Program-made: the position numbers and the translations under genes
Part shown: positions 7,118 to 14,193 of the stretch, one piece after another
Layout of the letters: each line of letters begins with the position of its first letter
How positions within the stretch are numbered: the stretch's first letter is position 1
DNA from: Pyramidobacter piscolens
GTDB lineage: Bacteria > Synergistota > Synergistia > Synergistales > Dethiosulfovibrionaceae
Direction: 5' to 3'
Length of the DNA stretch: 20,939 nt
Assembly: GCA_004558205.1 (NCBI GenBank)
Contig: SFDM01000047.1
Location: 1 to 20,939, forward strand
The notes under the pieces: model-generated
Seen by the model: the letters and a program-made list of their open reading frames with translations, nothing else
Databases searched by the model: none
Told to the model about the DNA's origin: nothing

Positions 7118-7247
7118 GGCGAAACGTAAAAATTCTTCTACCTTAACATACCAGAAAGGGCCACAATGTATTCTTGAAAAGCGATCAATTTCATGGTACT
7201 TTATGTGAAAACCTATAAAAGAGTCGCTGCGGCAGGAGGAAATAGAG

Positions 7248-8498
7248 ATGTTCAAAGACAAGAGATTTCTTTTTTTTGACCTGGACGGGACGCTGATCGA
7301 ATCGGTGGGCGTCTGGAACCGGGTGGATCAGGACCTGATCGCTTTCCTTGGCGGGACCGAGGCGGAAGAGGCCGTTCAGGCCCGGCGCGACGAGCTGCTG
7401 AGGGAGTTCAGCGCCGCCGCCAACCCCTATCTGGAATACTGCCGCGCCCTTGGCAGAGCCTACGGCTCATCGCTATCGGCGGAGGAGATCATCGCCCGGC
7501 GTTACCAGATTTCGGGGAAATACCTCACGGAAGTGATCGACTACAAAGAGGGCGCCGCGAGGGCCCTGAAGGAGCTGAAAAGCCGCGGCCTGACGCTGGT
7601 TATCACCACCACCACGGGACAGCGCAGCGTGAATATCTACCGCACCTCCAACGTGAACATCATGAAAAAAGCCCCTCTGGACGAATATTTTTCGGCGGTC
7701 TATACCCGCGAGGACGTGAGGGAGATCAAGCCCAATCCCGAGGTTTTCTTTCGGGCCATGGAGGATTTCGGAGCCGTCCCCGACCAGTGCCTCGTCTTTG
7801 ACGACTCGCTGATCGGCGTGGAGGCGGCGAAGAACGCCGGGCTCCAGGTGGCCGCCATGTACGACCGCTATTCCGATCCCGACAGGGCGGAAATCGACGC
7901 GCGGGCCGATTTCCATTTTCATGACTTCGGCGAAGTGCTGGCGGCGCTCGAGCGGGAGCTGCCGCTGAAAGAGGGCTGCGACGGCGAAAAATACCTTCTC
8001 GAACCGGCGGAGGCAGGCGACGTCTCCGCCGTTTTCGCGCTGATCGCCGCGCGGATCCGCTGGATGGACCGCTGTGGGATCCGCCAGTGGAACGTGACGG
8101 ACTATCTGAAATACTATCCTCTGGAGTATTTCGCCGGCTATCAGCGTCAAGGCCGGCTGTGGGTCTTGAGGCGTGCCGGCGGCCGCGCGCCCGTGGCCGC
8201 CGCGATCCTGAAAAACAGGGACGAGCGCTGGCCCGACGGCCGGGACGCCTGCTACGTCCACAACCTAGTGGCCGATGAGGGGGAAAAGGGCGCGGGCGCG
8301 GCGCTGCTGCGCCTCTGCGAGGCCCGCGCCGCCCGCATGGGCCAGACGGCTCTGCGCCTTGACTGCAGCGCCGGCAACGAGAAACTGAACCGGTGGTATG
8401 AATCTCTGGGCTTTCATTGCGCAGGTACGATGGCTCTCGGGAAATACAAGGGCAACCGGCTTGAAAAAACTGTCGCAAAAGAGGCGCGAGAGGCGTAA
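7248..8498 (+). CDS. HAD-family phosphatase fused to a GNAT acetyltransferase
   Basis: The 416-residue product has two domains. Residues 1-240 are a HAD hydrolase of the beta-phosphoglucomutase/phosphatase type. It has FFDLDGT (nucleophile D11 and D13), a helical cap (about 20-95), motif II near ITTTTGQ (119-125), K161 in EIKPNPE and the FDDSLIG acidic motif (D185, D186). Residues about 248-410 are a GNAT fold, with the acyl-CoA loop around GEKGAGAALL (345-354) and NRWYESLGF (381-389). The ATG at 7248 has AGGAGG eight bases upstream. A dual-activity enzyme that dephosphorylates and acetylates a small molecule, such as a sugar or amino compound, is a guess. The gene stands alone, divergent from the DUF1847 gene. 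A weak plus-strand promoter (TATAAA at 7214-7219) is possible. Repeat copy A starts within about ten bases of its stop codon. Confidence 0.82.
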   Translation: MFKDKRFLFFDLDGTLIESVGVWNRVDQDLIAFLGGTEAEEAVQARRDELLREFSAAANPYLEYCRALGRAYGSSLSAEEIIARRYQISGKYLTEVIDYKEGAARALKELKSRGLTLVITTTTGQRSVNIYRTSNVNIMKKAPLDEYFSAVYTREDVREIKPNPEVFFRAMEDFGAVPDQCLVFDDSLIGVEAAKNAGLQVAAMYDRYSDPDRAEIDARADFHFHDFGEVLAALERELPLKEGCDGEKYLLEPAEAGDVSAVFALIAARIRWMDRCGIRQWNVTDYLKYYPLEYFAGYQRQGRLWVLRRAGGRAPVAAAILKNRDERWPDGRDACYVHNLVADEGEKGAGAALLRLCEARAARMGQTALRLDCSAGNEKLNRWYESLGFHCAGTMALGKYKGNRLEKTVAKEAREA

Positions 8499-8503
8499 CG
8501 CCT

Positions 8504-8672
8504 CGATAAATGAGAATGGCCCTCTGATACTTTGCGATAAAAACACAAAATGGCCCCGGAGGGGACGGCCTGGGGGGTATCCACCAAGCGAGCATGGGCA
8601 GGCCGAAGGCCGAGATAGTTTTTAGCGGCTGGATGCCTCCCGGATCGGCCCCGGTCTCTAATTAAGCCGTTT
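8504..8672 (+). repeat. Intergenic structured repeat, copy A
   Basis: It aligns with copy B at 19645-19812. Over the core (8531-8654 against 19669-19795) I count about 16 mismatches and 3 gap bases in 127, roughly 85 percent identity by hand. Exact shared blocks include ATAAAAACACAAAATGG, GGTATCCACCAAGCGAG and GGCAGGCCGAA. Visible structure includes CCCC-GGA-GGGG (8554-8564) and GGCC-GAA-GGCC (8601-8611). No significant open frame is conserved with the other copies, so it is more likely an RNA or DNA structure element than a gene. Confidence 0.75.
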
Positions 8673-8701
8673 AGATGCGAAAGAGTATGACCCTGCATAT
8701 C

Positions 8702-8758
8702 CGCAGGAACGAAAGCGCCGGGATCTCGTCGCGAGATCCCGGCGCTTTCGCTCCTGCG
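8702..8758 (-). terminator. Long hairpin between the convergent HAD/GNAT and amidase genes
   Basis: The arms 8702-8728 and 8732-8758 are 27 bases each with one mismatch around the 3-base loop TCG. It lies 13 bases after the amidase stop codon. No U-tract follows on either strand, so it may act as a 3'-end stabiliser or a Rho-assisted end rather than a classical intrinsic terminator. Confidence 0.65.
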
Positions 8759-8771
8759 AGGGCAGGGCGTT

Positions 8772-10268
8772 CTAATTGATGCTGCCCACCAGCGTGGAAG
8801 CCCAGGGCCTGTTCTCGGAGCCCTGGGAACCGCCCCTCTCTTTGAATAGGGGGGCGCGGCGGCCTTTCATGACCTGCTCGAAGGCGTAGGCGGCCTTGAT
8901 CAGAAGCGGCTCGCCGAAAGGACGCCCCACGAAGGTCAGGCCGAAGGGCATGCTGTCGGACATGAAGCCGATGGGCACCACGATCGAAGGATAGCCCGAG
9001 ATGGGCGACGCGTCGGAAAGTCCCGGCGTCACGTAGACGTCCACGCCGGCCTCGTTCATGACGCGGTCCACGCCGTTGTCGCGGGCTTTTTTCAGGTAAG
9101 CCGCGCGGCTGCGCAGGTATTCTGGTTCGATCAGGCGGCCCGTACTCTTCTGCAGCGTGTCCAGGAGGATGGACTGGCCGTACTTCAGCCCCAGGTCGGG
9201 ACGCTCGTTGTTCAGGTCCACGATGTCCTTCAGCGTCTTCGCCCGGGTCTTGGGGCTGCATGTGGACAGGTAGTAATCCATGCTTTGTTTGAACTCGTAG
9301 AATTTCACCTCGTAATCGCAGCGCAGCCGTCCCAGGTCACAGCCGTATACCAGCTGGGCCCCCGCTTTTTCGAGGGCGGCGTAGGCTTTTTCACCCAGCT
9401 CCTTCTGCTCGTCGCTGAGTTCGTCGTAGGTCCCCTTGTTGACGCCCACCTTCAGGCCCCGGAGCCCCTCGGCGTCGAGGAACTGGCGGTAGTCGTCGTA
9501 GACCTGGCCGTCGCGGCTCCAGGTAGAAGGATCGCGCTCGTCGGTTCCGGTGATGGCCCCCAGCAGCGCCGCCGCGTCCTCCACGGTGCGGGCCATCACG
9601 CCGGCCACGTCCTGGGCCGTGGTGATGGGGATGATTCCGTGGCGGCTGACCGAGCCCAGCGTGGGCTTGATGCCCACCACGCCGCTGTTGTGGGCCGGCC
9701 AGATGACCGAGCCGTTGGTCTCGGCGCCCAAAGCCCCCATGCAGAGGTTGGCGGAAACGGCGACGGCCGAACCGGAACTGGAGCCCCAGGTGTTGCCCTC
9801 GGGGTTATAGGGGCTGATGACCTGGCCGCCGCGGCTGCTGTAGCCGTTTTTCATCTGCTTGGTCATGTAGTTGGCAAACTCGGTCATGTTGGTTTTGCCC
9901 AGGATGACGGCCCCGGCCTCCCTCAGCTTGGCGACAACCGTGGCGTCGTAGGGCGCGAAGTTGTCCGCCAGCGTGATGGAACCCGCGCTGGTGTGCATCT
10001 TGTCGTGGGTGTTGAAGCAATCCTTGACCATGATCGGCACGCCGTGCAGGATGCTCCTCGGGCCCTTGAGCTTCCGTTCGCGGTCCATGGCCTCGGCGAT
10101 GAATAGGGCGTCGGGGTTGATCTCGATGACCGAGTTGAGCTTGGGGCCCGACTGGTCGATGTCGGCGATGCGCTCCAAATAGGCGGCCGTGAGGTCGAAG
10201 GACGTGAGCTCCCCCGACTCGAAAGCGGCCTGCACCTGGCTGAGCGTAGCTTCTTCAAGTTTGAACAT
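8772..10268 (-). CDS. Amidase signature family enzyme
   Basis: This 498-residue hydrolase cleaves a carboxamide by the Ser-cisSer-Lys mechanism. The triad is visible: K82 in GVPIMVKDCF, cis-Ser S163 in TWGSSSGSA and nucleophile S187 in GAETNGSVIWPA, with the normal 24-residue spacing between the two serines. The flanking glycines differ from the usual GGSSGGSA and GTDTGGS, so it belongs to a branch distinct from GatA. Length is typical for the family. I placed the start at the ATG at 10268 (MFKLEEATLSQVQ) with AAGGTG seven bases upstream; the longer open frame to 10394 runs into the preceding gene. It is the last gene of a minus-strand operon, 23 bases after an M20 amidohydrolase and downstream of a permease, which suggests use of an imported amide such as an amino-acid amide or peptide amide. 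Confidence 0.9.
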   Translation of the reverse strand: MFKLEEATLSQVQAAFESGELTSFDLTAAYLERIADIDQSGPKLNSVIEINPDALFIAEAMDRERKLKGPRSILHGVPIMVKDCFNTHDKMHTSAGSITLADNFAPYDATVVAKLREAGAVILGKTNMTEFANYMTKQMKNGYSSRGGQVISPYNPEGNTWGSSSGSAVAVSANLCMGALGAETNGSVIWPAHNSGVVGIKPTLGSVSRHGIIPITTAQDVAGVMARTVEDAAALLGAITGTDERDPSTWSRDGQVYDDYRQFLDAEGLRGLKVGVNKGTYDELSDEQKELGEKAYAALEKAGAQLVYGCDLGRLRCDYEVKFYEFKQSMDYYLSTCSPKTRAKTLKDIVDLNNERPDLGLKYGQSILLDTLQKSTGRLIEPEYLRSRAAYLKKARDNGVDRVMNEAGVDVYVTPGLSDASPISGYPSIVVPIGFMSDSMPFGLTFVGRPFGEPLLIKAAYAFEQVMKGRRAPLFKERGGSQGSENRPWASTLVGSIN

Positions 10269-10291
10269 CTGTAAGCACCTTCTTCTGTGTT

Positions 10292-11446
10292 TCAAAATTT
10301 TCGGTTCAGAAAGTAATTCGAGAATAAATTGACCGCCGCTTCCAGGCAGCCTTCCTGGGGGATGAAGCGGTCGCTGTGCAAAGGATAGGGACAATCGCAG
10401 CCCATGAAGCAGTAGAGCGACGGCACTTCGGCGCAGAAGACCGAAAAATCCTCACCGATCATGCTGGGCGTGATGTCCCGCTTGACCTTGTCGTCGCCCA
10501 GGCGCTCGGCCGCGAAGCTGGAGAAGCTCTCGAAGAGCCCTTTGTCGTTGTCCACGATCCCAAAGCCGCTGTCGAGAAAGACTTCCGCGCTGCCTCTTTC
10601 GGCCTCGGCGATATGGCGGACGATCTCGGGGATCCTGGCGCGCACGTGGTCGCGGCTCTGGGCGTCGGTCGAACGGAGCGTCCCCTCAAGCGTCACATGG
10701 TCGCAGATCACGTTGTAGCGCCCCGTGGAGTTGAAGCCGCCGATGGAGACCAGCGACCCCGAAAAGGGTGAGACCTCTCTTCTCAGGCGGTGCACAAGCG
10801 CCGTATAGACCTGCGCCGCGATGGAAATGGCATCCACGCCCCGGTGAGGCTCCGCCGCGTGGGACTTTTTCCCGCCGATCTCGATGCGGAAATGGTCCGA
10901 CGCGCCCATCAGCGTCCCCGCCCTGAGGGCGATCGTCCCCACGGGAAGCGACGGCCAGACGTGCATGCCGTACATCTCCGAGATTTTCAAATTTTTCAGG
11001 AAGCCCGTCTCGATGACCGGCTTCGCGCCGCCGCGCGGGTTGCACTCCTCAGCGGGCTGGAAGAGCACCACCGCGCTGCGGTGCATGAGGCCTTTATTCT
11101 GATTCAGGGCGACCGCCAGCCCCGCGCCGATGGCAGTGTGCATGTCGTGCCCGCAGGCGTGCATGATTCCCGGCGTCTGAGACGCGAAATCCACGCCCGT
11201 GTTCTCCGTCAAAGGCAGCGCGTCGATATCACAGCGGAAGCCGAGCGTCCGGTCCCCGCCCGCGTCGATCAGCGCGTATCCGCCCGTGAGATTTTCAAAA
11301 CGATGGAACGCGACTCCGTGATCCCGCAAAAAATTTTCTATCCTGTCCGTAGTGCCCTTTTCGGTGTAGCCAAGCTCGGGATGTCGGTGGATTTCTTTCC
11401 GGAATGCCTTCAGTTCCTGTAATGCCTCTGGTGAAAGGTTGAACAT
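10292..11446 (-). CDS. M20 family amidohydrolase (second copy)
   Basis: This 384-residue M20D enzyme is related to hippurate, N-acetyl-amino-acid and indoleacetyl-amino-acid hydrolases. Motifs seen are EIHRHPELGY (18-27), GFRCDIDALPL (69-79), MHACGHDMHTA (95-105, C98 and H100 as metal ligands), QPAEECNPRGG (130-140, E133/E134), MHVWPSLPVG (161-170) and, near the C-terminus, IGEDFSVF plus PLHSDRF for the last histidine ligand. The start is the ATG at 11446, which has AGGAG seven bases upstream; the TTG at 11470 lies in a terminator-like hairpin. It is clearly diverged from the amidohydrolase at 2974-4179 (different length, different C-terminus), so the two are not a recent duplication. It is co-directional with the permease (66-base gap) and the amidase (23-base gap). 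Substrate specificity cannot be read from the sequence. Confidence 0.88.
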   Translation of the reverse strand: MFNLSPEALQELKAFRKEIHRHPELGYTEKGTTDRIENFLRDHGVAFHRFENLTGGYALIDAGGDRTLGFRCDIDALPLTENTGVDFASQTPGIMHACGHDMHTAIGAGLAVALNQNKGLMHRSAVVLFQPAEECNPRGGAKPVIETGFLKNLKISEMYGMHVWPSLPVGTIALRAGTLMGASDHFRIEIGGKKSHAAEPHRGVDAISIAAQVYTALVHRLRREVSPFSGSLVSIGGFNSTGRYNVICDHVTLEGTLRSTDAQSRDHVRARIPEIVRHIAEAERGSAEVFLDSGFGIVDNDKGLFESFSSFAAERLGDDKVKRDITPSMIGEDFSVFCAEVPSLYCFMGCDCPYPLHSDRFIPQEGCLEAAVNLFSNYFLNRKF

Positions 11447-11467
11447 GCCGCAGCTCCTGTCCCTATT

Positions 11468-11505
11468 CAAAGAAAAGAGCCGCCCACTTTGAAAGGGAGC
11501 GGCCC
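11468..11505 (-). terminator. Terminator-like hairpin between permease and amidohydrolase genes
   Basis: On the minus strand GGGCCGCTCC pairs with GGGCGGCTC (arms 11496-11505 and 11477-11485, with G-T pairs) around a 10-base loop and is followed by TTTTCTTTG. It begins 7 bases after the permease stop codon and ends before the amidohydrolase ribosome binding site. Partial termination would lower expression of the two enzymes relative to the permease. Confidence 0.6.
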
Positions 11506-11512
11506 TGAATCG

Positions 11513-12814
11513 TTATGCCGCGTAGATCAGAGCGCGGACGAACACGTAGATGAAAGTGATGACCGTGATGACCCAGCCGTTTTTCAGCATGGCCTTGATG
11601 TCGTTGGAGCGGGCCAGCCCCATCTGGCCGACCATGTCCACGGTGGGCGTGACGAAGAACGTGACCTGGCAGGCCACCAGGACGATCAGCGACCAGATGC
11701 CCATCTGGATGCTCATGCTCGTGACCAGGGGCAGGAACAGCTCGTGGGTGATCTGAGCCTGGGCGACGCCAGCGCCGGAGATGCCAAAGACGCCGATGGC
11801 GGAACTGATCATCAGGAAGGCCACGTCGCCGCCCTTGTCGATCAGGGGCTGCATGTAGGCCGCGATGGCGTTGAAGGCGCCCGACTTGGCCACGTAGTTC
11901 AGGAAAGGATCGAAGAGCACGAACATGAAGAACATCCAGTACATCTTGGAGCTGCCCTTGACCAGAGTCTTCAGGGAGTCCGTCAGTCCCAGCCCGGCGG
12001 CGATGCCCGTGGTGAGCGCCGCCGTCAGCATGACCACGATGGCGTAGGACGCGCCGGCGTGGGCGTAAATGCCGTAGGCCAGCATGACCGCCATGGTGGC
12101 GAGGAAGGTCAGCGTGGCGCGTTTGATCTGGGGCGTGACTTTGAAGTCCGTGGCCACGGAGTCCGCTTCGGTGTAGGAGATCTTGCCCTCGGTCAGCTTC
12201 TGAGTGCGGCAGGCCACGAAGAAGGTGCTGCCCCACACGATGATCGCCAGAGGGATGCCGGCGTTGAGCAGGAACTCGCCGTAGCTCAGGCCCGTAAGGC
12301 CCATGATGGTGACCACGGGGGGAACGAAGGGCCCGATGTAGAGGCCCGTGGCTCCTGCGCCGTGGAGAATCACTCCCAGCGTGCTGGGCGTGATGCCCAG
12401 GCTGGCGACGATGGGGATGATGATGGGAGCGATGATGGCGTTGGAACCGGCCAGAGTGCCGAGCATGCTCACCAGCGCGGTGGAGGTGAGCATGGCCACG
12501 AGGATGGCCTGTTTTTTCGATTTCAGCTTGCTGCGGCCGATGACGTAGTGGACGATGTTATGGGCGACGCGGGTCTCGCTGAGCACTTCGCCCAGCCCGG
12601 CGCCGAGGACGATGATAAAACCGATCAGAGACAGGAAGGAGCTCAGGGACTTCTGGAGCACGGCCCCGAATCCAGTGACGCTCTCGCCGGTCAGGACGGC
12701 TCCCAGGATGACGCAGAGCAGCACCGACACGTTCATATCCTTGCCGCGGAGCATCAGGATAATGTAGAGCAGCAGCGGCAGGAAACCTAAAATGGGCGGC
12801 AGATCAAAAATCAT
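11513..12814 (-). CDS. Polytopic permease of the ion-transporter (NhaC/CitM/GntP-like) type
   Basis: The 433-residue product is an inner-membrane protein with about 11-12 hydrophobic segments and no signal peptide. Features typical of the ion-transporter superfamily are the GFIIVLGAGLGEVLSETRVA segment near residues 65-85, the AGSNAIIAPIIIPIVASLG re-entrant-type region (122-140) and a second similar half after a polar loop (about residues 205-230). I cannot name the exact family or substrate with confidence: a carboxylate or amino-acid derivative symporter, or a sodium/proton antiporter, are the choices. The ATG at 12814 has AGGAGG with seven bases spacing. Its position before an M20 amidohydrolase and an amidase favours uptake of an amidated or acylated amino acid. 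A TTGACA-type promoter with an upstream direct repeat lies before it, and a LysR gene is the next gene upstream. Confidence 0.75.
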   Translation of the reverse strand: MIFDLPPILGFLPLLLYIILMLRGKDMNVSVLLCVILGAVLTGESVTGFGAVLQKSLSSFLSLIGFIIVLGAGLGEVLSETRVAHNIVHYVIGRSKLKSKKQAILVAMLTSTALVSMLGTLAGSNAIIAPIIIPIVASLGITPSTLGVILHGAGATGLYIGPFVPPVVTIMGLTGLSYGEFLLNAGIPLAIIVWGSTFFVACRTQKLTEGKISYTEADSVATDFKVTPQIKRATLTFLATMAVMLAYGIYAHAGASYAIVVMLTAALTTGIAAGLGLTDSLKTLVKGSSKMYWMFFMFVLFDPFLNYVAKSGAFNAIAAYMQPLIDKGGDVAFLMISSAIGVFGISGAGVAQAQITHELFLPLVTSMSIQMGIWSLIVLVACQVTFFVTPTVDMVGQMGLARSNDIKAMLKNGWVITVITFIYVFVRALIYAA

Positions 12815-12894
12815 GGTATTTCCTCCTACAAGTAAAATATGGGCCAGAAAAATAAAACCATACAGAAGGGCTCTTTCCCCTTTCTTTGTACGGC

Positions 12895-12926
12895 ATTATT
12901 TTTAAATGAAACCCACTTTTTGTCAA
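12895..12926 (-). promoter_or_regulatory. Promoter of the permease/amidohydrolase/amidase operon
   Basis: On the minus strand a perfect TTGACA (plus 12921-12926) is followed after 16-17 bases by the A/T block TAAAAATAAT (12895-12904). The best -10 within it is TAAAAA, so the -10 is poor, which fits a promoter needing an activator. It lies about 80-110 bases before the permease ATG. Confidence 0.5.
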
Positions 12927-12947
12927 ATACTTGCTATTTATACTTGC
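12927..12947. promoter_or_regulatory. Direct repeat abutting the -35, candidate activator site
   Basis: ATACTTGC occurs at 12927-12934 and again at 12940-12947, a 13-base period, immediately upstream (minus sense) of the TTGACA box. The adjacent LysR protein is the natural candidate to bind here, although LysR sites are more often interrupted dyads of the T-N11-A type. Confidence 0.35.
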
Positions 12948-13001
12948 ATAACCGGAGGCTATACTCGTCTAAAATGAAATGATTTAATTTTAAAGAGTTA
13001 G

Positions 13002-13040
13002 ATCAAGCTGTTATGAAAGCTTATAACAGCTTGATTTTTG
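13002..13040 (+). terminator. Hairpin with T-run in the gap after the LysR gene
   Basis: Arms 13002-13014 (ATCAAGCTGTTAT) and 13023-13035 (ATAACAGCTTGAT) form a perfect 13-bp stem with an 8-base loop, followed on the plus strand by TTTTG. No plus-strand gene ends nearby. On the minus strand it lies about 70 bases after the LysR stop codon and could end that transcript, although the T-run is less favourable in that direction. Confidence 0.5.
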
Positions 13041-13103
13041 CGTATTTTGTTCTCTCTGTTATGTTAAAGAGAAGACGATGTGGCGTCAAAGTTTACGTTT
13101 GTT

Positions 13104-14015
13104 TTATTTATCTATCTCGGGGCAGGAAAGGCATTCTTTGAACAGGTCGATGAAGGGGCGGGCCGAGCGGGGCAGGTAGCCGTTCTTCCGGTAGGCGGCC
13201 GTGACGGGGTTGACGAAGCGCCCGTCCATGATGTAATAGTCCGGCTCCTTCTCGCAGAGGAAATTGTTTTTCACCAGAGAGCTGACGAAGGTCATGCCCA
13301 TGCCGGCTACGCAGAGCTTGACCGCGGCGGTGGACATCTGGGTCACGTGTTCCACATGGGGCACGATGCCGTACTCCGAGAAGATCGCGTCGGCCATCAC
13401 GCGGAAACGCTGGTCGTGATGGAGCAGCACGAATTTCATCATGTCGGGCGTGAGGTGCTGCAAAGCGAACTCGAAGGTGCGCGGCCCCTCGGGCAGATAG
13501 CCCGGTGGCGTGACCAGGTAAAAACGCTCGTTTTTGAGCAGCTCGTTGGTGATCTGGGGCAAGTCCGTCGGCCCGTCCATGATGATAAAATCCAGCTTGC
13601 CGCGCAGCAGGCGGTCCTTCAGTTCAGAGCTTTTGCCTTCGGTCACGCTGACCCTGACGCCCTTGTAGCGGGCGGAAAATAAGGGAAGCACCCTAGGAAT
13701 GGCCAGAAGCGCCTGCGCCACCGTGACGCCGACGCGGAGCGTACCCACTTCCATATCCTGCAATTCCTTTTTATAGAGCTTGAGGTCTTCCGAGAGGTTC
13801 AAAATGGTCTGAGCGTTGGTGACGTATTTTTCCCCGTATTCGGTCAGCGTGATGGGCGCGGTGCTGCGGTCGAAAATGGGACAGTCCTCTTCCTTTTCCA
13901 GGACGCTCAGAAACTTGCTCAGAGAGGGCTGGGAAATATGCAGCCTCTGGGCGGCTCTCGTAATGTTGCCTTCCTCATAAATAGCCATCACATACTGCAG
14001 TTCGCGAAAATCCAC
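13104..14015 (-). CDS. LysR family transcriptional regulator
   Basis: This 303-residue regulator has the standard N-terminal helix-turn-helix: MDFRELQYVMAIYEEGN, then ITRAAQRLHISQPSLSKFLS (18-37), and LEKEEDCPIFDR for the linker. A periplasmic-binding-protein-like effector domain follows (about 90-300), with LRVGVTVAQALLAIPRVLP at its start. I chose the GTG at 14015, because GAGGAGG lies seven bases upstream of it; the ATG at 14021 is almost on top of that site. A much longer open frame continues to 14834, but that part is antisense to rarA. The gene is divergent from rarA and lies upstream of, and co-directional with, the permease/amidohydrolase/amidase operon, which it probably controls. 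An inverted pair TGGTAT (14051-14056) and ATACCA (14070-14075) in its own upstream region may be an autoregulatory site. Confidence 0.88.
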   Translation of the reverse strand: MDFRELQYVMAIYEEGNITRAAQRLHISQPSLSKFLSVLEKEEDCPIFDRSTAPITLTEYGEKYVTNAQTILNLSEDLKLYKKELQDMEVGTLRVGVTVAQALLAIPRVLPLFSARYKGVRVSVTEGKSSELKDRLLRGKLDFIIMDGPTDLPQITNELLKNERFYLVTPPGYLPEGPRTFEFALQHLTPDMMKFVLLHHDQRFRVMADAIFSEYGIVPHVEHVTQMSTAAVKLCVAGMGMTFVSSLVKNNFLCEKEPDYYIMDGRFVNPVTAAYRKNGYLPRSARPFIDLFKECLSCPEIDK

Positions 14016-14146
14016 AGCCATGCCTCCTCTGTACGTGCATTCCTGTAAGATGGTATATCCATTCCTATAATACCAGAAAATCGGCGAAGCGTATTGCTTT
14101 TGGTTGGAGCGATGAAAGATCTCTGGCGTATTTGCAGCATCTTCAC

Positions 14147-14152
14147 TATAAT
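14147..14152 (+). promoter_or_regulatory. Possible -10 box of rarA
   Basis: A perfect TATAAT lies 41 bases before the rarA ATG. No recognisable -35 hexamer is found 16-18 bases upstream, so the call is weak. Confidence 0.3.
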
Positions 14153-14193
14153 AGAACCCGTAAAACAAAACAAGGAAGGGAGGCAGTGAAGGT

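Noticed and set aside
7067..7261. 65-residue extension of the DUF1847 protein
   Set aside because: It crosses the divergent promoter region and the start of the HAD/GNAT gene; the family begins at the cysteine cluster after the ATG at 7066.
10269..10394. N-terminal 42-residue extension of the amidase
   Set aside because: It overlaps the end of the M20 gene in another frame, has no family similarity, and the ATG at 10268 has its own ribosome binding site.
11489..12790. 433-codon plus-strand open frame opposite the permease
   Set aside because: The translation is D/H/G/Q-rich low-complexity sequence, typical of the antisense of a membrane protein gene; the minus-strand product has clear membrane segments.
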